Below, one piece after another: positions 36,282-46,203 of a DNA stretch of 64,000 nt. A program made the translations under genes and the position numbers. The DNA is from Sporosarcina globispora. GTDB taxonomy: Bacteria > Bacillota > Bacilli > Bacillales > Cytobacillaceae. Below the pieces are notes generated by a model. It made no database searches. It was not told the DNA's origin and saw only the letters and a list, made by a program, of their open reading frames with translations. The stretch covers positions 4,716,430 to 4,780,429 of the forward strand of contig NZ_LGUF01000007.1 of the NCBI RefSeq assembly GCF_001274725.1, read 5' to 3'. Position 1 is the first letter of the stretch; the number at the start of each line of letters is the position of its first letter.

Positions 36282-36409
36282 TTTTTATTAAATAAATTTT
36301 CTAAATATATTATATTGAAAGAAATTTTTGTATTCAAGTAGGAAAGCGAATTGTTCACAATTTTCTTTTTAAAGCGGGCTTCCTTTCAAAAGACTTTATA
36401 TGAATATAA

Positions 36410-36437
36410 GAAAAGCCGGCATTATGCCAGCTTTCCA
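36410..36437 (-). terminator. Terminator of lplJ
   Basis: Minus-strand AAAGCTGGCAT-AATGCCGGCTTTTC, 14 bases after the lplJ stop. Confidence 0.82.
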
Positions 36438-36450
36438 ATAAATGACCGCA

Positions 36451-37440
36451 TTAATAAACCAGGTTGATAAATTCGGCCATTGTCACATTTCCGAAGAAAT
36501 GTTTAATGTCCACTCCTTCAAGGGCATTTTCTATCGCTGACTTTTCATAGCGAATTCCTGTAAGCTTGTTTTCAATTTCGCTTACATCGCCAACCCCAAA
36601 GAAGTCTCCGTAAATTTTACATTCCTCAATTTTCCCTTTTGTGACATTAAGTCTAATGTCAATTTGGCCAACCGGAAAACGGTGAGAATGCTGAAGGTCA
36701 AATTTAGGTGATTTTCCATAATTCCAGTCCCAGTTCTGATAGCGCTCATTGGATAGCTGGTGAATTTTTTCCCAGTCATCATTCGTAAGCTTATATTCCG
36801 GAATTTCATCTAAATCCCCAAAAATATTCTTTAGCAGCAAACTCCGAAATTCTTCAATCGCAATTTTTTCATCCAAAAACTCAGAGATATTAGCTACACG
36901 GCTTCGGATGGATTTAATGCCTTTCGATTCAATTTTATCTTTCTTTACCTTTAAAGCCGAAACAACACTTTCAATTTCGGAATCAAACAAGAGCGTGCCA
37001 TGGCTGAACATTCTTCCTTTAGTGGAAAACTGGGCATTCCCAGATATCTTTCTGCCTTCTGCCATCAGGTCATTTCGGCCGCTTAATTCAGCATTCACAC
37101 CTAGCTTCTTCAGTGCTTCTACAACTGGTTCAGTGAACTTCTGGAAGTTATGAAAGCTTTCGCCATCATCTTTTGTAATAAAGCTGAAGTTAAGGTTGCC
37201 AAGATCATGATAAACAGCACCGCCGCCAGATAGCCTTCTGACTACATGAATGCCATTATTCTCGACATATTCCGTATTAATCTCTTCAATGGTATTCTGA
37301 TTTTTTCCGATAATAATGGAAGGTTCATTAATATAGAAAAGCAAATAGGTTTCTTCAATATCAAGATTCTTTAATGCATATTCCTCAATTGCAAGGTTGA
37401 TTCTGGGATCAGTAATTCCCTGGTTGTCGATAAAAAGCAT
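36451..37440 (-). CDS. lplJ: Lipoate-protein ligase LplJ
   Basis: 329 residues; attaches free lipoate, via lipoyl-AMP, to the E2 and GcvH proteins of oxoacid dehydrogenases and glycine cleavage. The BPL/LplA catalytic domain shows IIIGKNQNTIEEIN, VVRRLSGGGAVYHDLGNLNFS (R-R-x-S-G-G-G-A-V-x-H-D at about 69-80) and GRKISGNAQF with the catalytic lysine; a C-terminal accessory domain follows. ATG with TAAGGAGG. It lies 12 bases downstream of yhfI, so the two probably form an operon, as in B. subtilis (yhfI-yhfJ). Confidence 0.94.
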   Translation of the reverse strand: MLFIDNQGITDPRINLAIEEYALKNLDIEETYLLFYINEPSIIIGKNQNTIEEINTEYVENNGIHVVRRLSGGGAVYHDLGNLNFSFITKDDGESFHNFQKFTEPVVEALKKLGVNAELSGRNDLMAEGRKISGNAQFSTKGRMFSHGTLLFDSEIESVVSALKVKKDKIESKGIKSIRSRVANISEFLDEKIAIEEFRSLLLKNIFGDLDEIPEYKLTNDDWEKIHQLSNERYQNWDWNYGKSPKFDLQHSHRFPVGQIDIRLNVTKGKIEECKIYGDFFGVGDVSEIENKLTGIRYEKSAIENALEGVDIKHFFGNVTMAEFINLVY

Positions 37441-37452
37441 CGGTTTTCCTCC

Positions 37453-38187
37453 TTAAAAAGTATGGGACCATTTATAGTCCGCAATAGAAATGGGACCGGC
37501 ATATTCAGCTGACGCTTCTTCCTTCAGTTCTCGAAGTTCACCATAATGAGGCAAATGAGTCAGCAGCAGATTTTTCACCTTCGCTTTGCTGGCCAAAGCT
37601 CCAGCATCCAAGCTTGTCATATGTCCCGCATTTTTCCCGTTTTGATGGCCATAAAAATTGCATTCGCATACTAATAAATCAGCATTTTCGCTAAATGCTT
37701 CCAGCTCTTTCTTATATGAGGTATCAGATGTATAAATAAGCGTTTTGCCGTCTGCTTCAATTCTCATTGCATAGCATGGCACAGGGTGATTAGTCTGTAA
37801 AAAGCGAATCTGAAACGGACCAGCTGTGAGAATGCCTTCAGAGTCATAGGCGACTCCTTTTGTAATATCCTTATATGTAAGCTTGGCAAATTCAGGCTGG
37901 TCGAGGGAATGTCCATAGATTGGAAGTACAGCTGTTTTCTTGCCCAAAAAACCCTGAATGAGCCTGGCATGCTGCAGCACCCCTATATCAGCAGTGTGAT
38001 CTGGATGGTAATGCGAAATAATCACCGCATCTAATTCTTCTGGCTGAAAAAAATTCTGCATTTTGGACAGTACGCCGCTGCCGCAATCAATCAGCAGATG
38101 AAACCCTCCATGTTCCAGCAAATACCCGGAGCTGGCCCCATCAGCTTTAGGATAACCGCCCCAGCTGCCGATTACTGTTAACTTCAT
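37453..38187 (-). CDS. yhfI: YhfI, metallo-beta-lactamase fold hydrolase
   Basis: 244 residues. Zinc-binding HYHPDHTADIG (about 60-70), a later aspartate in YTSDTSY and H in LLTHLPHYGEL form an RNase Z-like metallo-beta-lactamase site. Relatives are cyclic-phosphodiesterase- or RNase Z-like; substrate unknown. The ATG at 38187 (MKLTVIGSWGGYPKA) is favoured over the GTG one codon earlier by comparison with YhfI; AAGGAGG serves both. A minimal repeat hairpin lies 20 bases upstream. Confidence 0.87.
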   Translation of the reverse strand: MKLTVIGSWGGYPKADGASSGYLLEHGGFHLLIDCGSGVLSKMQNFFQPEELDAVIISHYHPDHTADIGVLQHARLIQGFLGKKTAVLPIYGHSLDQPEFAKLTYKDITKGVAYDSEGILTAGPFQIRFLQTNHPVPCYAMRIEADGKTLIYTSDTSYKKELEAFSENADLLVCECNFYGHQNGKNAGHMTSLDAGALASKAKVKNLLLTHLPHYGELRELKEEASAEYAGPISIADYKWSHTF

Positions 38188-38206
38188 CACGAATTTCCTC
38201 CTTATT

Positions 38207-38229
38207 AGAAAAGCGTAAGCACTTACGCT
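38207..38229 (+). repeat. Minimal copy R6 of the dispersed repeat
   Basis: AGAAAAGCGTAAGCACTTAC is the shared left end, folding into AGCGTAAG-CA-CTTACGCT. No interior module or right end remains. Confidence 0.7.
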
Positions 38230-38333
38230 ATAACTTGTTAACCAACCTGTTCAAGAATGCCCATCTTTCCTAAATCCAATATACTAGATTATGCCTATTT
38301 TTTCACTTTTTAAAAATTGTATTGAAACAGAAG

Positions 38334-38362
38334 TTGACATATAGACTCTGTTATAATACAAT
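38334..38362 (+). promoter_or_regulatory. Sigma-A promoter of yhfH
   Basis: TTGACA (38334-38339), 17 bases, TACAAT (38357-38362), 55 bases before the yhfH start. Confidence 0.7.
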
Positions 38363-38416
38363 GAAATTAAATAATCAAACTATTTAGAACAAAATCACAA
38401 ATTAGGAGGCTTCAAC

Positions 38417-38551
38417 ATGATTCAAAACATTATGGAGTTTTTCAGAAACCTGCCGGCAAAACAATGTTCAGAATGCGGGAAGTCGATCGAAGAGCAGCAT
38501 GAGTGCTACGGAAACAAATGTGATAAATGCATGGGAATGACAGATTTATAG
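38417..38551 (+). CDS. yhfH: YhfH-like small zinc-ribbon protein
   Basis: 44 residues, beginning MIQNIMEFFRNLPAKQCSEC and ending CMGMTDL. Two CxxC pairs (CSEC and CDKC) plus a middle cysteine in HECYGNKC suggest a single zinc-binding knuckle. ATG with TTAGGAGG at ideal spacing, its own promoter and terminator. YhfH of B. subtilis sits in the same place next to yhfI. Function unknown. Confidence 0.85.
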   Translation: MIQNIMEFFRNLPAKQCSECGKSIEEQHECYGNKCDKCMGMTDL

Positions 38552-38565
38552 AATTATAGAATAGA

Positions 38566-38599
38566 AGCCAGCCCTGACAGAGGGCTGGCTCAATTTTTT
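38566..38599 (+). terminator. Terminator of yhfH
   Basis: AGCCAGCCCT-GACA-AGGGCTGGCT-type perfect hairpin followed by CAATTTTTT. Confidence 0.88.
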
Positions 38600-38623
38600 G
38601 CTTACTTATATATTAAATAATAA

Positions 38624-40792
38624 TCATTCAGCCTGCATTGCAGCAGAGGCAAATCTTTTCTTGTGCATCGCTGTAAAGTAAACAAGAGTTCCTGCAATGA
38701 ACAGGACAGCGAAAATCAATAGAATTACCGCATTCTCCCACATAAAACCAAAATTTCCGCTTGAAATGACAGCCTTTAATCCTGAAACGGAATAGGTCAT
38801 AGGCAAGTATGAACTGATTGGCTGAAGCGCATTAGGAATCAGCTCAAGCGGGAAGGTTCCAGCACTTGTTGTCAGCTGGAGAATTAAAATGATAATCGCA
38901 ACAAATCGGCCCGGATCCCCCATGACGGTGACAAAAAACTGAATCAGTGCTATAAAGGAAAGGCTGGTTATGATTGTAAATAGAAGAAACAATGGTACAC
39001 TTTGCACTTCCAGGCCAAGTCCCCACAACAAAATCATGGCTGCAATAAGACCCTGTATAATGCCGATTCCAGCAAGTATCGCAAACTTGCTTGCAAACCA
39101 GCTAAATCCTGACCGCGGAACGCCAGCCGGTTCTCGAAGCGGGAATACAATAGAAAGAAGCAGAGCACCTACAAAAAGGCCAAGAGATAGAAAATAAGGC
39201 GCGAACCCTGTACCATAGTTTGGAACTTCTGAAATCTTCTCATTATCCACTTCTACTGGATTTGCCATCATGTTATAAGTTTTATCACTGGCATTTACAG
39301 ATGAAGCATTTTCAGCGCCATCCGCTAATTCATCTGCTAAATCAGAAGATCCTTCATAAATTTGTGTATTGCCCTCAGCTACTTTGCCTGCCCCATCTTC
39401 AAGCTGCTTTGTGCCATCTGCAAATGCAGCTGAACCTTGTGTCAGCCTGCCAAGCCCGCCTGACAAATCTGCTGCACCGCCTGCAAGCCTGTCTGCTCCT
39501 GCCTTTGCTTCGCCAAATTTCAGAGCAAATGTTTCCATTCCAGCACCAAATTCTTTATGGCCCTGTACTAGCTGCTGAGAACCATCTTCCAGCTTTAATG
39601 TACCTTGTGCCAGTTGATTTATCCCTTGCTGAAGCTGCATCTGCCCTTCATTTAGCTGCCCCACTTTTTGGGACAATTCTGCTCCTCCCGCAGATAATTT
39701 TCCAGCTGATTCAGCAAGCTGAGCTGATCCAGCCTTCAGCTGGGCAAGCGCAGCCTGAAGCTCAGCTTTTTCAGGAGAACCTTCAGGAAGCTGCGATATA
39801 AAGCCTTGCAGCCTTTGCTCTAAAAGAGCAGTTCCTCCGCTGAGTTTTTGTGCCTCCGATTGCCATTGTTCCAGAGATGAAGATAATGTTTTCGCTCCAT
39901 CTTCAAGCTGCTCGGTTCCATCAATAATAACAGGAAGTTTTTCCTTTACTGTTAGGATCCCTGCTTTTGTTTGTGCAACACCTGAAGAAAGCTGTTCACT
40001 TCCTGATTCCAGCTGATCAGAAGCTTTACTTAATTCTGATTGGCCTTCAGCCAGTCTGCCTAAACCTGCTGAAAGAGATTTAGCTCCTTCTGCCATTTCC
40101 TGTGAACCATTGCTTGCTGAGCTTACGCCATTATTGAACTCAATAGATTTATCGGCCAAAAGCTCCAGCTTCTCATGCAGCGTTCTAGACCCATCCTTTA
40201 AATCTGCAGCTCCTTCGCTGATTTGATGAGCACCATCACTTGCCTGGCCAATGCCATCTGCCAGTTCCCCGACCTTATTAAACATTGTTTCTGCGTATGT
40301 TTCAGTCACTTTTTCTGACAGAGACGCTTTAATTTTTTCTACAGCTGTGCCCCCAATTTGAGCAGATAAAAAGTTGTAGCTCTCATTGGGAACATAAATC
40401 AGATTCATTTTCTGAGGATTTTCTTCAAGAAGAGTGGTTGCATTCTTAGAAAAATCCTTAGGTATTTCGACAAGCATATAGTATTCCTGATCATTTAAAT
40501 CTTTATATGCTTCCTCTTTATCAACAAATTGAAAATTAAAGTCCTTACTTTCCTTTAACTTATCTACAAGATCATCGCCAAGGTGTAATTCATTTTCTTC
40601 AAATATAGCACCGGCATCCTCATTAACGATGGCAACAGGGAGATCATCTAAATGATCGTATGGGTCCCAAAATGCCCAAAGAAACATCCCGCTGTATAAA
40701 ATAGGGATAAATATTACTGCGATGATAGGAATCAGCAGCTTTTTGTTTTTTATAATTGCTGAAAACTCCTTCAGGAAAAGCTTGTTTTTCAC
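38624..40792 (-). CDS. yhgE: YhgE/Pip family membrane protein
   Basis: 722 residues. One N-terminal helix (about 20-40) precedes a large extracytoplasmic region; five or so helices fill about 540-710. The extracellular region (about 185-500) is built from many short repeats of the form D/A-G-A-x-x-L-x-x-G (for example ADGIGQASDGAHQISEGAAD), giving a long alanine/glycine-rich coiled stalk. The C-terminal part resembles ABC-2 permeases. Relatives include the phage-infection protein Pip and components near type VII secretion genes; the role here is unknown. GTG start with GGAGGG. Downstream of the TetR gene yhgD, and preceded by the same dyad operator. Confidence 0.9.
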   Translation of the reverse strand: MKNKLFLKEFSAIIKNKKLLIPIIAVIFIPILYSGMFLWAFWDPYDHLDDLPVAIVNEDAGAIFEENELHLGDDLVDKLKESKDFNFQFVDKEEAYKDLNDQEYYMLVEIPKDFSKNATTLLEENPQKMNLIYVPNESYNFLSAQIGGTAVEKIKASLSEKVTETYAETMFNKVGELADGIGQASDGAHQISEGAADLKDGSRTLHEKLELLADKSIEFNNGVSSASNGSQEMAEGAKSLSAGLGRLAEGQSELSKASDQLESGSEQLSSGVAQTKAGILTVKEKLPVIIDGTEQLEDGAKTLSSSLEQWQSEAQKLSGGTALLEQRLQGFISQLPEGSPEKAELQAALAQLKAGSAQLAESAGKLSAGGAELSQKVGQLNEGQMQLQQGINQLAQGTLKLEDGSQQLVQGHKEFGAGMETFALKFGEAKAGADRLAGGAADLSGGLGRLTQGSAAFADGTKQLEDGAGKVAEGNTQIYEGSSDLADELADGAENASSVNASDKTYNMMANPVEVDNEKISEVPNYGTGFAPYFLSLGLFVGALLLSIVFPLREPAGVPRSGFSWFASKFAILAGIGIIQGLIAAMILLWGLGLEVQSVPLFLLFTIITSLSFIALIQFFVTVMGDPGRFVAIIILILQLTTSAGTFPLELIPNALQPISSYLPMTYSVSGLKAVISSGNFGFMWENAVILLIFAVLFIAGTLVYFTAMHKKRFASAAMQAE

Positions 40793-40813
40793 GTAAATCC
40801 CTCCATATATACT

Positions 40814-40838
40814 TTATGACTAATTTTCTCAATCGGTC
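40814..40838 (-). promoter_or_regulatory. Putative YhgD operator upstream of yhgE
   Basis: ATGACTAATT-N5-AATCGGTCAT, a 25-base dyad 21 bases before the yhgE start. It shares half-sites and spacing with the dyad before yhgD. Confidence 0.65.
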
Positions 40839-40864
40839 ATTTTTTTGAAAAAATAGAGGACTAT

Positions 40865-41437
40865 CTAGTTTGATAATCCTTTCATAATGTATTGTTCAAA
40901 CAGCATAGCTATTTTTTCTTTTTCCAAAGGTTCATGACGCTGTTCCCAATCAAAAATGAGAGCAATATAAAGCTTCAGCATCACAAAAGATGTCAGTTCC
41001 GGATCGCACTCCCGGATTTCCCCTTTTTCAATCGCTTGTGCAACATTATCTTTTACATAATTTAATATCGCATCCTCCACTTTCCCAATGACATCTGTAA
41101 CAGCAGGAGTTCCCATTTCCTTTGCTTCCTGGAAAAGCTTGATTGTCAGCTGATGCTTCATGCGGAATTCAAGTATTTTATACAATCCCCGATGAACATT
41201 TTTATGAAAGGGCAAAGAAGGATCAAGCGCTTCATCAGCTTCTCTTTTCATTTCCACGATGAGGGTATGGATAATTTCATCAAACAGCTCTTCTTTATTT
41301 TTAAAGAAATTATAAATCGTACCTTTCCCTACATTTGCAAGCTTTGCAACCTGGTCCATAGTCGTTGCTTTATAGCCAAACAAAGAAAATGATTTTGTGG
41401 CTGCTTCAATAATTTGCTGTTTCCGATCTGCTGACAT
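40865..41437 (-). CDS. yhgD: TetR/AcrR family regulator YhgD
   Basis: 190 residues. The N-terminal helix-turn-helix (IIEAATKSFSLFGYKATTMD to NVGKGTIYNFFKNKEELFDE, about 10-50) is standard TetR; the C-terminal ligand/dimer domain is divergent. The ATG at 41437 is preferred to the GTG three codons upstream, which is inside GAGAGGTGAG. It is followed by yhgE, and matching dyads precede both genes, so autoregulation and control of yhgE are likely. Confidence 0.9.
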   Translation of the reverse strand: MSADRKQQIIEAATKSFSLFGYKATTMDQVAKLANVGKGTIYNFFKNKEELFDEIIHTLIVEMKREADEALDPSLPFHKNVHRGLYKILEFRMKHQLTIKLFQEAKEMGTPAVTDVIGKVEDAILNYVKDNVAQAIEKGEIRECDPELTSFVMLKLYIALIFDWEQRHEPLEKEKIAMLFEQYIMKGLSN

Positions 41438-41456
41438 AAAACTCACCTCTCAAAAA

Positions 41457-41481
41457 TGACTAAATGAACAATTTGGTCATT
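41457..41481 (-). promoter_or_regulatory. Putative YhgD autoregulatory operator
   Basis: ATGACTAAAT-N5-ATTTGGTCAT, arms matching at nine of ten positions, 19 bases before the yhgD start. Confidence 0.68.
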
Positions 41482-41536
41482 AACACAAAATTAATTTACC
41501 ATACTCTAATTGAAAAAGCAACCTGAAATGAAGCCA

Positions 41537-41567
41537 ATTGAAAAAGCTGTCACACATGGACAGCCTT
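41537..41567 (-). terminator. Terminator of hemEHY
   Basis: Minus-strand AAGGCTGTCC-ATGTGT-GACAGCTTTTTC; the hemY stop codon lies inside the stem. Confidence 0.8.
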
Positions 41568-42989
41568 TTGCTTATTGCTTTGCAAGTATTCTACTACATT
41601 TTTAACTGCCTCTTCAGCCTGATCAATGCAATCAGGGACGCCAAGACCTTCAAATGAACTTCCTGCCAGAAAAACGCCCGGCAGCTTTTCCTGTGCCTGT
41701 TTCTTTGCCAGCTCGACCCGTTCTTTATGTCCAACAGTATACTGCGGCATTGAATCCTTCCATCTTGTTACATAAGCAAAGTCCGGATTCATTTTAATGT
41801 TCATTGTTTTATTTAAATCATCGAGTACAGCTTTAACAATTTGATCATCTGACAGATCCACCACTGCTTCATCACCAGCTTTGCCTACATAACAACGGAG
41901 AAGAACTTTTCCTTTTGGTGTAGAATGAGGCCATTTCTTATGTGTCCAGGTGCATGCAGTAATGGTAAAATCACTATGACGTGAAACAACAAAACCGGTT
42001 CCGTCTATATCCCGTTCAATCGCTGCTTCTGGAAAAGCCAGCGCTACAGTTGCTACGGAAGTGGACGGCATTTCCTTGAACTTCTCAAAAAGTCCCAAGC
42101 CAGAGAAAATGCTGCACAAAGCATGGTGTGGAACGGCCATAACCATGCAATCTGCCTGGATGCTTTCTCCGCCATTCATTTCGATTGTATAGCCTTTGCC
42201 ATTCTTACTGATTGATTCAATGCGATGACCTTTTAGTACAGTACCAGGTTCAAGCTTACTCTCGATGGCATCGACAAGCGATTGAAGCCCTGACTTTAAA
42301 GTAAGGAACATCCCTTCTTTGTTCTTTGGATTTCCGGCTTGTTTCGGCTGAGAGCCTGTTGACCTTTTCATTCCCAGAATTAAACTTCTATACTTCTGTT
42401 CAACCTGATAAAACTGCGGGAAAGTGGACATCAGGCTTAATTGATCAATATCTCCTGCATAAATGCCAGAGAGAAGCGGTTCTATCAAATTTTCGACAAC
42501 TTCGTCACCAAGCCTTCTTCTGAAAAAGGAACCCAGTGACTGATCATTAGATGGGTTCGAGCGCGGCAGCACAAAATCAGCTGCAGCTCTTGCCTTTCCT
42601 GCAGGAGAGAATAATCCTGTTGTAATAAAGGGAGCAATTTGTGTTGGGATTCCCATAATGGATCCGCCAGGCATTGGATAAAGACGCTGCCTTGCAAGAA
42701 CATAGGATTTGCCAGACGTATTTCTCACAAGCTCTTTTTCCAGGCCTGTTTCTTTGGCAAGCCGGGAAGCACTGTGTTTACGGGCCAAAAAGGAGTCTGG
42801 CCCTCTTTCAATCACGAAGCCGTCTTTTATTATCGTTTGAATCTTTCCGCCAAGACGCTGTGTTGCTTCTATGAGCTTTACATCCAGGGCAATTCCTTTT
42901 TCTTTGGCTTCCTTCTGCAGATAGTAAGCCGCGGCTAGACCAGTAATTCCTCCTCCGGCAACAACAACTTTCTGTCTCTCTCCCTGCAC
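41550..42989 (-). CDS. hemY: Coproporphyrinogen III oxidase (HemY/CgoX)
   Basis: 479 residues, an FAD-dependent amine-oxidase-like protein. The dinucleotide motif VVVAGGGITGLAAAYYL is at 8-24, ERGPDSFLARK near 62 and the C-terminal FAD segment VFLAGSSFEGLGVPDCIDQA near 440-460. In Firmicutes it oxidises coproporphyrinogen III to coproporphyrin III, the step before iron insertion. GTG start, AAGAAGGCG upstream. Last gene of hemE-hemH-hemY. Confidence 0.94.
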   Translation of the reverse strand: MQGERQKVVVAGGGITGLAAAYYLQKEAKEKGIALDVKLIEATQRLGGKIQTIIKDGFVIERGPDSFLARKHSASRLAKETGLEKELVRNTSGKSYVLARQRLYPMPGGSIMGIPTQIAPFITTGLFSPAGKARAAADFVLPRSNPSNDQSLGSFFRRRLGDEVVENLIEPLLSGIYAGDIDQLSLMSTFPQFYQVEQKYRSLILGMKRSTGSQPKQAGNPKNKEGMFLTLKSGLQSLVDAIESKLEPGTVLKGHRIESISKNGKGYTIEMNGGESIQADCMVMAVPHHALCSIFSGLGLFEKFKEMPSTSVATVALAFPEAAIERDIDGTGFVVSRHSDFTITACTWTHKKWPHSTPKGKVLLRCYVGKAGDEAVVDLSDDQIVKAVLDDLNKTMNIKMNPDFAYVTRWKDSMPQYTVGHKERVELAKKQAQEKLPGVFLAGSSFEGLGVPDCIDQAEEAVKNVVEYLQSNKQKAVHV

Positions 42990-43020
42990 TGTAAATCGCC
43001 TTCTTTTCTAATTTTTTTCT

Positions 43021-43953
43021 TTATTTATTCAGCACTTTAAAAATGGCATCTGACATCGCATCAATAAACTCAGGCTGAGAATTTGGCATTTCGGGACGGT
43101 AATAGCTTGCACCTAGCTCATCAGTGACAACTTTGCATTCATAGTCATTGTCGTACAGCACTTCAAGATGGTCTGATACAAAGCCGACAGGAGTATATAC
43201 AAATGCCTTGTAGCCCTTCTTTTCATACAGATCTCTTGTCAAATCCTGCACATCAGGTCCAAGCCAAGGCTCAGGTGTGTTACCTGCACTTTGCCAGCCA
43301 ACGGCATAGTTTTTAACACCAGCCTGTTCGGCAATGAGGTCAGCTGTTTCCTTCAGCTGATGCGGATATGGATCCCCTGATTGCAGAATCTTTTCCGGCA
43401 AACTATGTGCAGAAACGATCAACACTGCTGAATCTTTTTCCTCAGCCGGCATACTTTCAAAGGTTTCCTTTACACGGTCAGACCAATAATTGATAAACTT
43501 AGGCTCTCTATACCAGCTTTCAACTGATTTAATTACAGGGCCGCCAAGCTTTTCAGCTTCTTCTTTGGCTCTGCCGTTATAAGATTTTACGCTGAAGGTT
43601 GAGAAATGCGGGGCAAGTACAATGCTGACAGCCTCTTCAATCCCATCCTCATGCATTTGTTTAACCGCATCTTCTATGAAAGGTTCGATGTGTTTTAATC
43701 CTATATACATTTTGAACTCATACTCGTTCTGAATTTCATTCAAATGCTGTTCAAGTTTTCCAGCCTGATCTTTTGTAATTTCTGCCAAAGGAGAAATTCC
43801 TCCAATCGCATCATACCGGCTTTTTAAATCTTCCAGCATTTCATCAGAGGGCTTTCTCCCCCTGCGGATATGTGTGTAGTAACGCTCTATGTCTTCTTCC
43901 TTATAAGGAGTGCCATAAGCCATTACTAGTAAACCAACTGTCTTTTTACCCAT
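43021..43953 (-). CDS. hemH: Coproporphyrin ferrochelatase (HemH/CpfC)
   Basis: 310 residues, the B. subtilis length. Inserts ferrous iron into coproporphyrin [23 protein letters not shown] opens the protein; the metal-site histidine is in [11 protein letters not shown] and the conserved glutamate in the later [10 protein letters not shown] segment. The ATG at 43953 with TTGAGGTGG is chosen over an upstream in-frame start with no ribosome site. 31 bases separate it from hemY. Confidence 0.95.
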   Translation of the reverse strand: MGKKTVGLLVMAYGTPYKEEDIERYYTHIRRGRKPSDEMLEDLKSRYDAIGGISPLAEITKDQAGKLEQHLNEIQNEYEFKMYIGLKHIEPFIEDAVKQMHEDGIEEAVSIVLAPHFSTFSVKSYNGRAKEEAEKLGGPVIKSVESWYREPKFINYWSDRVKETFESMPAEEKDSAVLIVSAHSLPEKILQSGDPYPHQLKETADLIAEQAGVKNYAVGWQSAGNTPEPWLGPDVQDLTRDLYEKKGYKAFVYTPVGFVSDHLEVLYDNDYECKVVTDELGASYYRPEMPNSQPEFIDAMSDAIFKVLNK

Positions 43954-44075
43954 GTCATCCACCTCAATTTTTTGTCTCCAGTCCTTATTCTGCCAAAAAT
44001 CAAATTGATTACCAAAACTAATGCTCAAAGTAATGTGCTGAACCGATTGCCAGCAGCATAAATCAGCCCAAAAGG

Positions 44076-45122
44076 TTACTTGCTTAGTTTTGAAGCAGAG
44101 TATTCATGAATAAAAGCAGTTAATTTCCTTAATGTGTCCGGATTAACCTCAGGGAAAACTCCATGCCCAAGATTAAATATATAACCCGGCTGAGCCATTC
44201 CCTGATCAAGAATAGCTTTTGCTCTTTCCTCTATAACCTCCCATGGTGCAAGGAGAATAGCCGGATCAAGGTTGCCTTGAACCGTTTTGGTGATGCCTTT
44301 TGCCCTTGCTTCCTGAATTGGCAGTCTCCAATCCAGCCCAACCACATCAAGCGGGAGATCATGCCATTCCAGTGCCAGGTGGCTTGCGCCTACACCGAAC
44401 ATGATCAGCGGGACGTTCTCTTCTTTTAATGCAGTAAAAATGCGGTTCATTACTGGCTTAATAAAATAGCGGTAATCTTCCACATTTAATGCACCAACCC
44501 ATGAATCGAAAATCTGGATGGCTTTTGCTCCTGCTTTAACCTGCGATTTAACATAAGTAATGGTCATTTCCCCAAGCTTATCCATTAAAGCAAACCAGGC
44601 TTTTGGTTCTGCATACATGAATGCTTTCGTTTTGTTATAGCTTTTCGAAGGGCCGCCTTCAATCATATAACTGGCAAGAGTAAAGGGCGCCCCCGCAAAT
44701 CCGATTAGAGGAACAGTCAACTGTTCCTGTGTAAGAAGCTTTATTGTATCAAGGACATATGGAACGTCCTCTTCCGGATTTATTTCACCAAGCTTCTCTA
44801 CATCTGCAATGGAACGGATTGGATTTGAAATTACCGGGCCGATTCCTGATTTAATCTCTACATCAACCCCTATTGCAGGAAGCGGTGACATAATATCTTT
44901 ATAAAGAATGGCTGCATCATTATTGTATTGCTCTACCGGCAGCCTTGTAACATAGGCACAAAGCTCAGGCTGGTGTGTAATTTCGAATAGGGAGTATTTT
45001 TCTTTTATTGCTCTATACTCCGGCTGCGAGCGGCCCGCCTGACGCATATACCAAACAGGAACATAATCTGTCTTTTCCCCCCTGGCTGCCTTCAGAAATG
45101 TATCATTAAATGAATTGGTCAT
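44076..45122 (-). CDS. hemE: Uroporphyrinogen decarboxylase HemE
   Basis: 348 residues, a TIM-barrel enzyme removing four acetate carboxyls from uroporphyrinogen III. The signature [16 protein letters not shown] (about 21-36) with its substrate-binding arginines, [17 protein letters not shown] and FDSWVGAL are intact. First gene of hemEHY; ATG with AAAGGTGG. A 314-base gap upstream separates it from the divergent haem monooxygenase gene hmoB. Confidence 0.96.
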   Translation of the reverse strand: MTNSFNDTFLKAARGEKTDYVPVWYMRQAGRSQPEYRAIKEKYSLFEITHQPELCAYVTRLPVEQYNNDAAILYKDIMSPLPAIGVDVEIKSGIGPVISNPIRSIADVEKLGEINPEEDVPYVLDTIKLLTQEQLTVPLIGFAGAPFTLASYMIEGGPSKSYNKTKAFMYAEPKAWFALMDKLGEMTITYVKSQVKAGAKAIQIFDSWVGALNVEDYRYFIKPVMNRIFTALKEENVPLIMFGVGASHLALEWHDLPLDVVGLDWRLPIQEARAKGITKTVQGNLDPAILLAPWEVIEERAKAILDQGMAQPGYIFNLGHGVFPEVNPDTLRKLTAFIHEYSASKLSK

Positions 45123-45946
<824 letters not shown>

Positions 45947-45948
45947 TA

Positions 45949-46138
45949 AGAAAAGCGGAAGTGCCTTGCCCACGAAGGAACGCAGACTAAGAACGCCACG
46001 TCCTGTGGCAACGTCTGCATGACCCACATCCTGTGGGCCTCAAGCACAAGACGAGCCTTCCGGAAAGGCGTCCTTTGCCTTTTTGGAAGGATTGGCTTGT
46101 GACCTCGAGGGGGTAGGCGATGGAGCTAGACAATTATC
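45949..46138 (+). repeat. Dispersed modular repeat, copy R4 (modules B and A)
   Basis: The fullest copy with module B (GCAGAC...GTCTGC enclosing GCCAC-GTCCT-GTGGC, then CCCACATCCTGTGGG) followed by module A (GCCTTCC...GGAAGG enclosing AAAGGC and GCCTTT) and the shared right end TGGAGCTAGAC. Confidence 0.87.
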
Positions 46139-46171
46139 TAACTTAAGAATTCATACATTCTTTTAATTTAA

Positions 46172-46203
46172 TAAAGGATGAGCTGCATGAGCTCATCCTT
46201 TTC
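46172..46203. terminator. Terminator of liaFSR
   Basis: AAAGGATGAGCT-N5-AGCTCATCCTTTT, immediately after the liaR stop; a good tail on both strands. Confidence 0.85.

Noticed and set aside
39220-39801. 193-residue plus-strand frame inside yhgE
   Set aside because: It is the antisense of the repetitive Ala/Gly/Leu-rich stalk of YhgE; open only because of that codon pattern.
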